This document shows, one piece after another, positions 17,358 to 27,192 of a DNA stretch of 64,000 bases. The stretch's first letter is position 1. The number at the start of each line of letters is the position of its first letter. The position numbers and the translations under genes were made by a program. The DNA comes from Oscillospiraceae bacterium. GTDB taxonomy: Bacteria > Bacillota > Clostridia > Oscillospirales > Oscillospiraceae. The stretch is from positions 1-64,000 of the forward strand of contig SVLX01000013.1 in assembly GCA_015067725.1 (NCBI GenBank). The letters run 5' to 3'. The notes beneath the pieces are model-generated. The model made no database searches. It was not told the DNA's origin and saw nothing but the letters and a program-made list of their open reading frames with translations.

Positions 17358-19973
17358 ATGGCTACCGAGCTGCTTACCCCCATGATGCGGCAATATCTGT
17401 CCCTGAAAGAGAAGAATAAGGACTGCATCTTGTTCTTCCGCCTGGGCGATTTTTATGAGATGTTCCTGGATGATGCCAAGGTCGCTGCCAAAGAATTGGA
17501 CCTGACCCTGACAACCAGAGACAAGAATAAAGCTAAAGAAGAGCAAGTGCCCATGTGCGGTGTGCCCTATCACTCCGCAGAGGCGTATATTGGCCGGCTG
17601 GTGTCCAGAGGATACAAGGTGGCCATTTGTGAGCAGACCGAAGACCCCGCCAAAGCCAAGGGCTTGGTGGAGCGGGAGATTATCCGTGTGGTCACGCCCG
17701 GCACTGTCACCGCCAGCTCCATGCTGGATGAGAACAAGAACAACTATATGGCCTGTGTCTTTGGTCTTGACGGCGAGTATGGTCTGGCGTTCTGTGATGT
17801 CTCTACCGGTGCGTTTTATGCCACGGCGGCACAGGGCAGCGATGCCGAAGACAGAACCATGGCGGAGCTGGGCCGGTTCTCTCCCACAGAAGTGCTGGTG
17901 GGTGGCGACATCTCCGCTGAAATCAAAATGACCATTTATCACCGGCTAAACTGTTGCGTGGATGAGGCGCAGCCTGGGCAACTGGTTCAGGAGGATGCGG
18001 AAAAACTGCTGGAGCGCCACTTTGGTCACTCGCTGTCAGAGATGGCGCTGTCCGGTCAGGGCGCGGCGGTGGTGGCTTGCGGCGCACTTCTGCGTTTCCT
18101 TATGGAGAACCAGAAAACCGGCCTGAGCCACATCCAGAGCATGGAATACTATACAACCGGCAAGTTTCTGGAACTGGACATCACTGCACGACGCAATCTG
18201 GAGCTGACCGAAACCCTGCGGGATAAGAGTAAAAAGGGTAGCTTACTGGGCGTGCTGGACAAGACCGTTACGGCCATGGGCGGTCGCATGCTCCGCTCCT
18301 GGGTGGAGAAACCGCTACTTAATCCTGCGGAAATCAATCACAGACTGGATGCGGTGGAGGAATTGACTGCCATGCCCCTCCTGCGGGATTCTCTCCGGGA
18401 GGTCATGGGCAGCATCACCGACCTGGAGCGAATCATGGCCCGAATCGTCACCGGTACAGCCAATGGGCGGGATTTGCTGAGTCTGGCTCTGGGCTGTGAG
18501 CCATTGCCCCAACTCAAAGAGCGAATGGCGACGGTGCAGAGCGCCCTGCTGAAGCGTTATGCCGACGAGATTGACCCTGTGGACGACTGCCGGGAAATGA
18601 TTCTCTCCACACTGGTGGATGAGCCTCCCTTCACCATTCGGGAGGGCAACCTGATCCGTAAGGGCGCAGACCCAGAGATTGACCGCCTGCGGGACATTAT
18701 GGATGGCGGCGCGGGCACGGTGGTGAACATTGAAGCCAGAGAGCGGGAGCGCACCGGTATCCGCAATCTAAAGGTGGGCTACAACCGGGTTTTTGGCTAC
18801 TACATCGAAATCCCCAAAAATGCCCAGAAAACCGTCCCCGCGGAATACATCCGCAAGCAAACTGTAGCCAGCGGCGAAAGATACATTACCCCGGAATTAA
18901 AAGAGCTGGAGTCTACCATTCTCACCGCCAAAGAGCGGATTGTGGCTATGGAATATGACCTGTTTGTCCGCCTCCGGGATTATATGGCTAAGCAGATCGC
19001 CAGACTGCAACGCAGTGCCACTGCTGTGGGCTCCGTTGATGCACTGGGCTCATTGGCGACGGTGGCCGCCAGACAGGGTTATTGCCGCCCGGAAATCGAT
19101 ACCAGTCCCTATATTCACATCAAAGAAGGTCGCCACCCTGTGGTGGAGCAGGTGCTCAAAGACAGTCTCTTTGTTCCCAATGATACCCAGTTGGGCGGCG
19201 AGGGCAATCAGGTGGCCATCATTACCGGCCCCAATATGGCGGGTAAGTCCACCTATATGCGCCAGGTGGCGTTAACGGTGATTATGGCGCAGATGGGTTC
19301 TTTTGTTCCTGCCCGGTCTGCCCGGGTGGGTGTGGTTGACCGGGTATTCACCAGAGTGGGTGCCAGCGACGATTTGTCTTCCGGGCGGTCCACCTTCATG
19401 GTGGAGATGACTGAGGTCGCCCAGATTCTTCGCCGTGCCACCGCCCGGAGCTTGCTGATCCTGGATGAAATCGGCAGGGGGACCTCTACCTTTGATGGTA
19501 TGGCCATTGCCAGAGCCGTCTTGGAGTATGCGGCCAACACCCGGCATTTGGGTGCGAAGACTCTCTTTGCCACCCACTATCATGAACTGACCGAAATTGA
19601 GCAGGAACTGCCCAATGTGAAAAATTATAACATCGCCGTGAAGAAACGGGGCGAGAAGATGATCTTCCTCCGGAAGATTATCCCCGGTGCGGCAGACCAG
19701 TCCTATGGCGTGGAAGTGGCGAACCTGGCGGGACTGCCCGGGAGCGTCATCACCCGTGCCCGTCAACTGCTCAAGGCGTTGGAAACCGGAGCGGATACGG
19801 CCAAATCCACCGCCGGACGCAAACAGGCGCAACCGGAGCAGGACCAATTCTCCATGGCGGATATGGCGGCACTGGCTGTTGCGGATGAACTGCGAAAGCT
19901 GACGGTGGAGGCGCTGACCCCCATTGAAGCCATGAATGAGCTGTACCGACTGAAGCAAATGTTGGGAGGATAG
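17358..19973 (+). CDS. mutS: DNA mismatch repair protein MutS
   Basis: An 871-residue mismatch-recognition ATPase. The N-terminal Phe-x-Glu motif that wedges into mismatches is present in GDFYEMF (about residue 35). The connector, clamp and lever regions follow. The ATPase has Walker A GPNMAGKST (624-632), the ST motif and Walker B LLILDEIGRGT. The C-terminal helix-turn-helix dimer region reads LTPIEAMNELYRLKQM. It starts 120 bases after miaB and is followed after 4 bases by a CPBP protease gene. Confidence 0.96.
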   Translation: MATELLTPMMRQYLSLKEKNKDCILFFRLGDFYEMFLDDAKVAAKELDLTLTTRDKNKAKEEQVPMCGVPYHSAEAYIGRLVSRGYKVAICEQTEDPAKAKGLVEREIIRVVTPGTVTASSMLDENKNNYMACVFGLDGEYGLAFCDVSTGAFYATAAQGSDAEDRTMAELGRFSPTEVLVGGDISAEIKMTIYHRLNCCVDEAQPGQLVQEDAEKLLERHFGHSLSEMALSGQGAAVVACGALLRFLMENQKTGLSHIQSMEYYTTGKFLELDITARRNLELTETLRDKSKKGSLLGVLDKTVTAMGGRMLRSWVEKPLLNPAEINHRLDAVEELTAMPLLRDSLREVMGSITDLERIMARIVTGTANGRDLLSLALGCEPLPQLKERMATVQSALLKRYADEIDPVDDCREMILSTLVDEPPFTIREGNLIRKGADPEIDRLRDIMDGGAGTVVNIEARERERTGIRNLKVGYNRVFGYYIEIPKNAQKTVPAEYIRKQTVASGERYITPELKELESTILTAKERIVAMEYDLFVRLRDYMAKQIARLQRSATAVGSVDALGSLATVAARQGYCRPEIDTSPYIHIKEGRHPVVEQVLKDSLFVPNDTQLGGEGNQVAIITGPNMAGKSTYMRQVALTVIMAQMGSFVPARSARVGVVDRVFTRVGASDDLSSGRSTFMVEMTEVAQILRRATARSLLILDEIGRGTSTFDGMAIARAVLEYAANTRHLGAKTLFATHYHELTEIEQELPNVKNYNIAVKKRGEKMIFLRKIIPGAADQSYGVEVANLAGLPGSVITRARQLLKALETGADTAKSTAGRKQAQPEQDQFSMADMAALAVADELRKLTVEALTPIEAMNELYRLKQMLGG

Positions 19974-19977
19974 ATCC

Positions 19978-20691
19978 ATGAACCTGTCACACCATTTGAC
20001 CGTCCCTTTGAGACGGAGCGAGAAAATCTGGGGCTGGATTTACCTGCCGGTGTACCTGGTGCTTTTGGGTGAGTTTCTGGTTGCCGGGGCGGAGTACCTG
20101 GGTATGGATGTCACCACAGCCCACAGCCTGGCCGTCATCAACGGGGCATACTTCCTCATCAATTTTTTCTTGACCCTCCTGATTTTTCGGAGATTTCTCT
20201 GGCAGAATCTGCTGCAGGTTAAGAAGCGATTCTGGGGGTTTGTGCAGGCGGTGATTCTGGGCCTGGTCATGTACTATGTGGGCGCTATGCTGGTAGGCAT
20301 CTTCATCAGTGTGGTTTCTTCCCCCAACCTGAGTAACCCCAATGACCAGAACATCACCAATATGGCGCAGGCCGCCCAGTGGATTATGGTACCCGGTACG
20401 GTTATCCTTGCCCCCTTTGCCGAGGAATGTCTCATGCGGGGCCTGCTGTTCCGGGGAATGTATGACCGGAGCAGGATTCTGGCCTTTATTCTGTCGGTGC
20501 TGGTCTTTGCGGTCATTCATGTGATGGGTTATGTGGACAGCGTTCCTTTGTCCCAGTTGGCCCTGAATTTTCTGCAGTATCTTCCTTCGGGAATTGCCCT
20601 GGCCTGGGCGTATGAGAAGGCCGATTCCATTTTTGCTCCCATCGTGATGCACTGCCTCATTAACAGCATTGCCACCTGGGTCAAAGCGTAA
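19978..20691 (+). CDS. CPBP-family intramembrane metalloprotease (CAAX-like)
   Basis: A 237-residue protein with about seven hydrophobic segments. The Abi/CPBP motifs appear in order: EECLMRG (the EExxxR glutamates), a histidine in AVIHVMG, and a late histidine in MHCLINS. These residues form the membrane-embedded metal site of the family. Its substrate is unknown; relatives process prenylated proteins, bacteriocins or signalling peptides. It sits between mutS and mutL with 4- and 11-base gaps, so it is co-transcribed with them, though no link to repair is known. Confidence 0.85.
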   Translation: MNLSHHLTVPLRRSEKIWGWIYLPVYLVLLGEFLVAGAEYLGMDVTTAHSLAVINGAYFLINFFLTLLIFRRFLWQNLLQVKKRFWGFVQAVILGLVMYYVGAMLVGIFISVVSSPNLSNPNDQNITNMAQAAQWIMVPGTVILAPFAEECLMRGLLFRGMYDRSRILAFILSVLVFAVIHVMGYVDSVPLSQLALNFLQYLPSGIALAWAYEKADSIFAPIVMHCLINSIATWVKA

Positions 20692-20702
20692 AGGAGAGAA
20701 AC

Positions 20703-22790
20703 ATGGCCATCATCAATCGATTGCCGCCCCATCTGGCCAACCTGATTGCCGCCGGTGAGGTGGTGGAGCGTCCAGCCTCCGTGGTTAAGGAGCTGGTGGA
20801 AAATGCGGTGGATGCCGGAGCGAAGAAAGTCACGGTGGAACTGCGGGACGGTGGCATGACCTTCCTGCGGGTTACCGATGACGGCTGCGGTATGGGCCCG
20901 GAGGACGCGAAGACTGCATTCCTGCGCCATGCCACCTCCAAAATCCGCACCCAGGAGGACTTAGAGGCCATTGGTACCATGGGCTTCCGGGGGGAGGCAC
21001 TGGCTGCCATTGCCTCTGTCTCCCGAATCGACCTGCTGACCAAGGAGCGGGGGAGCGTTGCCGGCACATCTTTGCGCTTGGAGGCCGGTCAAGTGGTGGA
21101 GGAGTCGGAGGCCGGTTGCCCCGAGGGAACCACCATCATTATCCGGGATTTGTTTTTCAATACCCCGGCCAGAATGAAATTCATGAAGCAGGACTCTGTT
21201 GAGGGCGGTGCGGTATCCGGTACGGTACAGCGGCAGGCTCTCGCACACCCGGAAGTGGCTATGCGGCTGATTCGGGACGGCAAAGAACTGCTGAATACCC
21301 CCGGTGACGGCAAACTGCTGTCGGCCATGGCGGGAATTTATGGCAAAGAGGCCGGGACCTTTGTGGCGGTGGAGAGTCGCTGGGAGGGTAACCGCATTTG
21401 GGGCTTTGTGTCCCGTCCCACCCAGGCCAGAGCCAGCCGCACCCATCAGATTTTCTTTGTGAACGGCAGACCGGTCAAGTCCCGGCTGTTGCAATCGGCA
21501 TTGGAAGAAGCCTACCGCAATCAGATGATGGTGGGCAAATTCCCCGCCTGTGTCCTCCATTTGGAGTTGCCCCGAAACCGGGTGGATGTGAATGTCCATC
21601 CCGCCAAGACGGAGGTAAAATTCCTGGCTGAGCCGGATATTTTCGACTGTGTGCGCTATGGGGTGCAGGCGGCACTGCGTCAGACGCAGGACAGACCTCA
21701 GGTGCGCCTGAGCCGGGAAGATACCCCGGAGGAGCAGACGCCCGCTTTCCCTGAAGCTCCTCAACAGCCCATAAAAGCTACCCCGGCGGAGTCTTCACTC
21801 CCGCCCCGGTACGCCCCCGGCAAGGCTACCCCCCGGAAAGGGGATACCGGACAGAAGCGGCCCGCCCCCGGAGAAGCCTTCCGCACCATGACGGCAGAGG
21901 AATTCCGCGGTTTTGCCAAGACACTGGAGGAAGCCCCCAGCCCCAGCCGGAAGCAAGCCCTCCGGACACTGGAGGCCATGGACACCATTCGGGTTGCCCA
22001 ACCCCAGCCGGTACAGACCCCGGAGGGACCCATGATTGAAGTCCCGGCAGAAGTCTTAAAAGCTACCCCGGACAGTCCCGGTCAATCCGCCAAGGTCATC
22101 CGGGTCTATCTGCCCCGGGAGGAAAAGCAGGAAGAACCGCCGGAGAAACCCCAGCAGTCCTTCCTTCCTGAGCCTCAGCCGGAGGAAGCCCCCCAACAGG
22201 CAGAGCTCCCCATGCCACAGGGCATAAGTTGGCACATTCTGGGTGAACTGTTCAATACCTATATTGTAGTAGAGTCCGGGGATGAGGCTTATCTCATTGA
22301 CAAACACGCCGCCCATGAGCGGATTCTCTTTGAAAAACTGCGGGCGCAGAACCATGAGATTTCTGCGCAGGAGCTGATGGTCAGCCGGGTCTGCCGGTTG
22401 GGTGATGAGCTGGCCGCCATTGTGCTGGAAAACCAGAGCCTGCTGGATGAGCTGGGCTATGGGGTAGAGGGCTTTGGCCAGGGGACGGTGATTCTTCGCC
22501 GGGTACCCATGGACTTAAGTCCGGAAGAAGGGGAAGACTGTCTGGAAAAGCTGGCACAGGATTTACTCTCCGGTCGCCGGGAAGACCGGGACAGCCTCCG
22601 GGATGAACTGCTCCACACCATGGCCTGCAAAGCCGCCATCAAAGCCGGATGGAACACCGACCCCAAAGAGCGGGAGGTATTGGTCAGAGAGGTTCTGTCC
22701 AGAGATGATTTGAAGCACTGTCCCCACGGAAGACCCATTTGCGTGAAGCTGACCAAAAAGCAACTGGAGCGGCAGTTTGGGCGGAGTTAG
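20703..22790 (+). CDS. mutL: DNA mismatch repair protein MutL
   Basis: A 695-residue GHKL ATPase that links MutS recognition to strand removal. N-terminal motifs are ELVENAVDAGA, DDGCGM and GFRGEAL. A long Pro/Glu-rich linker (about 340-500) follows. The C-terminal domain contains DKHAAHERILFE (D533), which fits the DxHA(x)2E(x)4E endonuclease motif, so this MutL should nick DNA itself, as expected in bacteria without MutH. The ribosome site AAGGAG precedes ATG 20703. Confidence 0.95.
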   Translation: MAIINRLPPHLANLIAAGEVVERPASVVKELVENAVDAGAKKVTVELRDGGMTFLRVTDDGCGMGPEDAKTAFLRHATSKIRTQEDLEAIGTMGFRGEALAAIASVSRIDLLTKERGSVAGTSLRLEAGQVVEESEAGCPEGTTIIIRDLFFNTPARMKFMKQDSVEGGAVSGTVQRQALAHPEVAMRLIRDGKELLNTPGDGKLLSAMAGIYGKEAGTFVAVESRWEGNRIWGFVSRPTQARASRTHQIFFVNGRPVKSRLLQSALEEAYRNQMMVGKFPACVLHLELPRNRVDVNVHPAKTEVKFLAEPDIFDCVRYGVQAALRQTQDRPQVRLSREDTPEEQTPAFPEAPQQPIKATPAESSLPPRYAPGKATPRKGDTGQKRPAPGEAFRTMTAEEFRGFAKTLEEAPSPSRKQALRTLEAMDTIRVAQPQPVQTPEGPMIEVPAEVLKATPDSPGQSAKVIRVYLPREEKQEEPPEKPQQSFLPEPQPEEAPQQAELPMPQGISWHILGELFNTYIVVESGDEAYLIDKHAAHERILFEKLRAQNHEISAQELMVSRVCRLGDELAAIVLENQSLLDELGYGVEGFGQGTVILRRVPMDLSPEEGEDCLEKLAQDLLSGRREDRDSLRDELLHTMACKAAIKAGWNTDPKEREVLVREVLSRDDLKHCPHGRPICVKLTKKQLERQFGRS

Positions 22791-22794
22791 GCTA

Positions 22795-23410
22795 GTGGCG
22801 GTATCGGGCAAGGGACAAGGCAGATGTTGCGGGATGGAGAACTTCCTCCCCAGAACGGACGGTTCTGCACTTGTACGGATGGGTCATGACCTGTCCGGAA
22901 CGAAAGCGCCGGTTAAACCACAAAGACGCTCCCCATGATTCGCAGGGAACACTCTTGCGTGTTCCGTGTTGTGCAACCGGGGACAGCCAATGAACGTACA
23001 TTGCACCCAATACGCCTGTAGCGCGCGGCATCCCTGACGCGCACAGTAGGCAGTTGCGGATTCGCCGGAAGTCCAGTGCTTGCCGCTAGGTTGTACCGCA
23101 ACTCCCTCCGCCTTCGGCACCTCCCTCTTGTGAGGGAGGCATTGGCTGGGGAGGCTTTTGCGGATTCGCCGGGGGTTGGGCGGTTGCTGGCAGGCACTAC
23201 CGCCGGGCGCGTCAAGGATGCCGCGCGCTACGGTTGGTGCGGGTTTTGCGACGGATTGCGAATTCGCCGGAAGGTATGCGGGCAACCTCCCTCAAAAATC
23301 ACTTCCCCGAAGGGGAAACATCACTGCGAAGCAACATCACTGGCGAAGCCAACATCACGCCGAAGGCGCATCACTGGCACAGCCCTGCTGTTTTATGTGT
23401 CAAAAGGAGC
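22795..23410. repeat. Intergenic mosaic repeat island 1 (mutL-miaA)
   Basis: About 600 bases without a credible gene. The 25-bp module GTAGCGCGCGGCATCCCTGA... occurs directly at 23018-23042 and inverted at 23207-23231. GCGGATTCGCCGG-type modules occur at about 23054, 23160 and 23259. An ACTTCCCCGAAGGGGAA module lies near 23300, and a CTCCCTC...GAGGGAG palindromic module near 23100-23140. All recur at 28.2-28.8 and 46.9-47.35 kb. Open frames here are by-products of the repeats. Confidence 0.75.
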
Positions 23411-23419
23411 TGATTACCC

Positions 23420-24361
23420 ATGGACAACATCATTTGCATTGCCGGGCCAACCGCCTCCGGAAAGACGGCGCTGGCTGTCCGGTTGGCGCAGGAACTGGAC
23501 GGAGAAGTCATTTCCTGCGACTCCATGCAGGTCTATCGGAAGATGAATATCGGCACGGCGAAACCATCCATGGCAGAGCGGCAGGGGATTGTCCACCACA
23601 TGATGGATGTGGCTGACCCCGATGAGCCCATGTCCGTGGGGAAATTCACCGACATGGCCGCCCCCATTCTGGAAGATGTCCTGTCCCGGGGGAAGACTGC
23701 TATTTTGGCCGGTGGCACGGGACTGTATATGGATGCCCTGATTCGGGGCAATGACTTCGCCCCTGTGCCCGCCACCGGATGCCGGGAGCGACTGCAGGCC
23801 CGGGCAGAGGCAGAGGGTGCGGCGGTACTGCTGGAAGAACTGCGGCAGGTGGACCCGGAAGCCGCCGGCAGACTCCATGTGGCGGACGAAAAGCGGATTA
23901 TCCGGGCGCTGGAGGTATATCTGGAAACCGGAAAGACCATCACCGCCCACAATTTAGAGACCAAGCAAATCCCCGACCGCTATGACCCCTGCTGGATTGG
24001 GCTTAGCTACCCCGACCGGGCGGAGCTCTATGCACGGATTGACCTGCGGGTGGATTTGATGCTGCAGGAGGGGTTGATGACGGAAATCCGGAGTTTGCTG
24101 GATGCAGGACTGTCCCCCGGGGCGACCTCGCTTCAGGCCATCGGGTACAAGGAATTCCTGCCGGTGGTGCTGGAGGGCAGACCGCTGGAGGAGGCTGTGG
24201 AAGAAGTCAAGCGTTCTTCCCGCCGCTATGCCAAGAGACAGCTCACCTGGTTCCGGCGAAATGACAAAATCCGCTGGATTCCCCGGAACAAAAATCAGGG
24301 GAACGAAGAAGTTTTTCAATTGGCTCGGGGACTTATTCCCTTTTTCGACGAACAGAGATGA
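23420..24361 (+). CDS. miaA: tRNA dimethylallyltransferase
   Basis: A 313-residue enzyme that transfers a dimethylallyl group to A37 of tRNAs reading UNN codons, giving the substrate of MiaB. The P-loop reads GPTASGKTAL (about residue 8). The D-S-M-Q-V-Y motif, the GGTGLY motif and the C-terminal RYAKRQLTWFR tRNA-binding motif are present. It has the ribosome site AAAGGAG. It is separated from mutL by repeat island 1 but followed at 39 bases by hfq, the usual miaA-hfq order. Confidence 0.95.
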   Translation: MDNIICIAGPTASGKTALAVRLAQELDGEVISCDSMQVYRKMNIGTAKPSMAERQGIVHHMMDVADPDEPMSVGKFTDMAAPILEDVLSRGKTAILAGGTGLYMDALIRGNDFAPVPATGCRERLQARAEAEGAAVLLEELRQVDPEAAGRLHVADEKRIIRALEVYLETGKTITAHNLETKQIPDRYDPCWIGLSYPDRAELYARIDLRVDLMLQEGLMTEIRSLLDAGLSPGATSLQAIGYKEFLPVVLEGRPLEEAVEEVKRSSRRYAKRQLTWFRRNDKIRWIPRNKNQGNEEVFQLARGLIPFFDEQR

Positions 24362-24365
24362 TAGA

Positions 24366-24403
24366 ATATAAGTATCCCAACAGAAAGAAGGAATACTTAT
24401 ATG
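24366..24403 (+). promoter_or_regulatory. Palindrome over the hfq promoter and ribosome site
   Basis: A perfect 10-bp arm (ATATAAGTAT 24366-24375 with ATACTTATAT 24393-24402). In an mRNA that reads through from miaA this would pair across the ribosome site AAGGA and the first two bases of the start codon. The left arm also contains a -10-like TATAAG (24367-24372), 17 bases after TTCGAC (24344-24349). A transcript from that promoter would lack the left arm. Confidence 0.5.
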
Positions 24404-24628
24404 ACCGAACTCACAACCTTGCAGGAGACCATGCTGCGGCAGGTCACGAAGGAGCATATCCCTGTGACCCTCTTTCTCATGAACGGCTTCCAGATGCGGG
24501 GCATCATCATTGGCTTTGATGACCGCGTGGTGGTGCTGGTCACCGAGGGAAGACAGCAGATGATTTATAAGCATGCCATTTCCACCATGGTCCCTGCCCA
24601 CCCCCTGAAGCCCATGACCGTGGGCTAA
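24401..24628 (+). CDS. hfq: RNA chaperone Hfq
   Basis: A 75-residue Sm-like protein forming a hexameric ring that binds small RNAs and A/U-rich RNA. The Sm1 region reads [18 protein letters not shown] and the Sm2 region [13 protein letters not shown], with the KHA triplet corresponding to the usual YKHA motif. The C-terminal tail is short, as in other Gram-positive Hfq. It is preceded by miaA, as in most bacteria. Confidence 0.95.
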   Translation: MTELTTLQETMLRQVTKEHIPVTLFLMNGFQMRGIIIGFDDRVVVLVTEGRQQMIYKHAISTMVPAHPLKPMTVG

Positions 24629-24674
24629 GACGCTCTGCCTGGTTTCATGGGCGGAGCCGGAAAGGACTTCTCCC

Positions 24675-25886
24675 ATGAAACAGGGCGATAAATACATGAA
24701 AGTCATCATGCTGGTTTTGGCCATTATGGTTACCAGCTATGTACTATACAGCTTACTTCACGACCCATCCTCCGGGGTGCAGACGGTTCAGGCGGTGCTT
24801 TATTCCGCTAATGAAGGTGTCAGCGCCCAGGGGGTAATCGTGCGTTGTGAAGAACCCATATCCTCGGACTTCAGCCTCAATGTCACCGTCAAAGCTGAGG
24901 GTCAGCGGGTCGCCGCCGGAGAAGAAGTGGCGGTCAGCTTCATGGATCAGGGCGCATGGTCGCTCTATGAGGAAATGGAAGATATGGAGGACCGTCTGGA
25001 GCAACTCCGGCAGGCTCTGTCCTACCAGACCCAGCTTGCTGACAATGCCGCCGTCTCCAAAAAGCTGACCGAGGAACTGACCCAGTATGCCGCGCTGGTG
25101 TCTCAGGGGAATCTGGATGCCGCTCAGGAGCGGTCACAGAGCATTCAGGCGCTGGTTCTGCGGCAGAATGCGGGCGACGATGCACAGGGGAAACTGACCG
25201 CCCAGATTCATGCCCTGGAGCGGGAGGTTGCTGCCCTCCGGGACCGGTCGGCAGGATTCTTCTCCGTCACCGCAGCAAGACCCGGCTGGTTCTCCCGGAG
25301 CTATGACGGTCTGGAACTCCGGCTCACCCCGGAATACCTGAAATCCGCCACCCCGGCCGATTTGGAGGCGGTGCTCACCCACGAAGACAGCGACATGGGC
25401 TATTTTACCATTGGTCGACTGATTACCGACTCCGCATGGTACTACTGGACGGCGGTTGACCCCCGGTATTTGCAGGGCGTGGAGAAGGGCGACATCCTGT
25501 CTGTGGAACTGGTGTCCACCGCGCCGGTGGAGCTTAACATGGAGGTCTGGCGGGTGGACCGGACAAACGGTATTCTGGTGCTGACGACAGACCGGTACAT
25601 GAGCCAAATCAGCGCCCACCGCTATGCCGGCGCGGATATTGTCTTTACCTCCTACTCCGGGCTCAGAGTGCCAAAGAAGGCCATTTGCTATGACGAGGCA
25701 ACCGGAAGTGCCGGGGTCTATGTGTTGGTCAACCGGGAGGCGGTATGGAAGCCCGTCACCCTGATTTATGACATTGGTGATGCCTATATTGTGGAGCTGG
25801 ACCAAAGCTCCACCGAAAATCTGTGGCCGGAGGATCTGATCCTCACCCGAACCGCAGGCCTATATGATGGAAAGGTGGTACAATAA
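24675..25886 (+). CDS. HlyD-like membrane-fusion/adaptor protein
   Basis: A 403-residue protein with one N-terminal membrane segment (about 8-26), then a lipoyl-like half domain (VSAQGVIVRCEEP...VKAEGQRVAAGEEVA), a coiled-coil hairpin (about 95-190) and a C-terminal beta-barrel region. This is the HlyD/membrane-fusion fold. The gene lies between hfq and the YggS-family gene, an arrangement seen in other Clostridia, where the protein is called an HlyD-family efflux or cell-division-associated protein; no transport partner is encoded nearby. Its stop is one base before the next start codon. Confidence 0.75.
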   Translation: MKQGDKYMKVIMLVLAIMVTSYVLYSLLHDPSSGVQTVQAVLYSANEGVSAQGVIVRCEEPISSDFSLNVTVKAEGQRVAAGEEVAVSFMDQGAWSLYEEMEDMEDRLEQLRQALSYQTQLADNAAVSKKLTEELTQYAALVSQGNLDAAQERSQSIQALVLRQNAGDDAQGKLTAQIHALEREVAALRDRSAGFFSVTAARPGWFSRSYDGLELRLTPEYLKSATPADLEAVLTHEDSDMGYFTIGRLITDSAWYYWTAVDPRYLQGVEKGDILSVELVSTAPVELNMEVWRVDRTNGILVLTTDRYMSQISAHRYAGADIVFTSYSGLRVPKKAICYDEATGSAGVYVLVNREAVWKPVTLIYDIGDAYIVELDQSSTENLWPEDLILTRTAGLYDGKVVQ

Positions 25887-25887
25887 T

Positions 25888-26589
25888 ATGTCCATTCGGG
25901 AAAATGTAGAGAAGCTACGCCGGGAGATTGACCTGGCGGCAGAGAAGGCCGGCAGAGATCCCCGGGAGGTCATGCTATGCGCTGCCACGAAAATGAACGA
26001 TGCCGAAGCCGTCCGGGAGGCTATCCGGGCGGGCGTTGACTGCTGTGGAGAGAACCGGGTGCAGGAACTGACCGCCAAATCTGCCCAGGATGCTTACCGG
26101 GGAAGACCCGTCCACTTCATCGGCCATTTGCAGACCAATAAGGTGCGGCAGGTGGTGGGCAAGGTGGATCTGATTCAGAGCGTGGACCGGGTCGGTCTTC
26201 TGGAGGCACTGGAGAAAGAAGCCGCCCGTCAAGGTATCTGCCAGGAGATTTTGCTGGAAGTGAACATCGGCGGCGAGGAGAGCAAATCCGGCTTCACCAC
26301 CGCCGAGGTGCAGGAAGTGGCCGCCAATTTTGCCGTCTATCCCCACCTGAAGGTGGTCGGACTCATGGCAATTCCTCCCATCAGCACCTTTCCGGGAGAA
26401 AATTCTCAATTTTTTTCGGAAATGCGTAACCTTTTTGTTGACATAAGGGAGAAAAAATACGATAATGTTACTATGGTGCACCTGTCCATGGGAATGAGCG
26501 ATGATTTCGCCGATGCCATCGCCTGCGGAAGCACCATGGTGCGGGTCGGCACCGCCATCTTTGGCCCCCGCAATTACCATCAAGCCTGA
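25888..26589 (+). CDS. YggS-family pyridoxal-phosphate homeostasis protein
   Basis: A 233-residue fold-III PLP protein of the YggS/YlmE family that buffers PLP and affects amino-acid and keto-acid balance. The PLP lysine lies in LCAATKMND. The ENRVQEL, HFIGHLQTNK and SMGMSDDF motifs are present, and the phosphate-binding VRVGTAIFG is at the end. In-frame ATGs at 25864 and 25867 would overlap the preceding gene; ATG 25888, 10 bases after AAAGGTGG, is chosen. It is placed before sepF, the standard ylmE-sepF order of Gram-positive bacteria. Confidence 0.9.
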   Translation: MSIRENVEKLRREIDLAAEKAGRDPREVMLCAATKMNDAEAVREAIRAGVDCCGENRVQELTAKSAQDAYRGRPVHFIGHLQTNKVRQVVGKVDLIQSVDRVGLLEALEKEAARQGICQEILLEVNIGGEESKSGFTTAEVQEVAANFAVYPHLKVVGLMAIPPISTFPGENSQFFSEMRNLFVDIREKKYDNVTMVHLSMGMSDDFADAIACGSTMVRVGTAIFGPRNYHQA

Positions 26590-26624
26590 TGTAATTATAG
26601 ATAAACTTAGGAGGAACTTTCACC

Positions 26625-27170
26625 ATGGGTTTTTTTGACGAAATGAAGAAGCTCGTTCGCCCTTACGCCGATGATGAGGACGACTATGATGAATACGACG
26701 ATTACGAAGACGAAGTAGAAGACGAGTACGAGTACGACGAGCCGGAGCGTACCCCCGCCCGCAGTGCCCGTGGCACCACCCGCCGCTCCACCGCCACCGC
26801 CGCTGCCGCTCCTGTCGCCCCCACATTCAGCGCCGGCACCGGTATGGATGCCCGCCGCCCCAACGGGGCAAAGGTGGTCAACATCAATGCCACCGCACAG
26901 CTCCAGGTGGTCATTGTCAAGCCCGAGCGGTTTGATAACGTCTCCGAAGTGGCAGACCATCTGCTGGAGAAGCACGCTGTTCTGCTGAATCTGGAGAGCA
27001 CCGAGAAGAATACGGCCCGCCGCCTGGTGGACTTCCTCTCCGGTTGCGCTTATGCCCTGAACGGTAAGATTAAGAAGGTCGCCGCCTCCACTTACCTCAT
27101 CACCCCCATCAACGTAGAAATCGTTGGTGACTTGGTTGAGGAGCTGGAAAACAGCGGAATGTACCTTTAA
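26625..27170 (+). CDS. sepF: Cell division protein SepF
   Basis: A 181-residue protein that tethers FtsZ to the membrane and aligns the septal ring. An N-terminal amphipathic helix (MGFFDEMKKLV) is followed by a very acidic D/E/Y stretch (about 13-45), a Ser/Thr/Ala/Pro linker, and the SepF core (about 80-165) with VVIVKPERF and RRLVDFLSGCAYAL. The strong ribosome site AGGAGGAA precedes ATG 26625. Confidence 0.93.
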   Translation: MGFFDEMKKLVRPYADDEDDYDEYDDYEDEVEDEYEYDEPERTPARSARGTTRRSTATAAAAPVAPTFSAGTGMDARRPNGAKVVNINATAQLQVVIVKPERFDNVSEVADHLLEKHAVLLNLESTEKNTARRLVDFLSGCAYALNGKIKKVAASTYLITPINVEIVGDLVEELENSGMYL

Positions 27171-27192
27171 TAACAGGTAAAGAGGAGATAAT

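Noticed and set aside
23076..23616. Overlapping open frames of 150-156 codons in the mutL-miaA gap
   Set aside because: They are composed of the intergenic repeat modules, and similar frames occur in the other islands. No protein features are visible.
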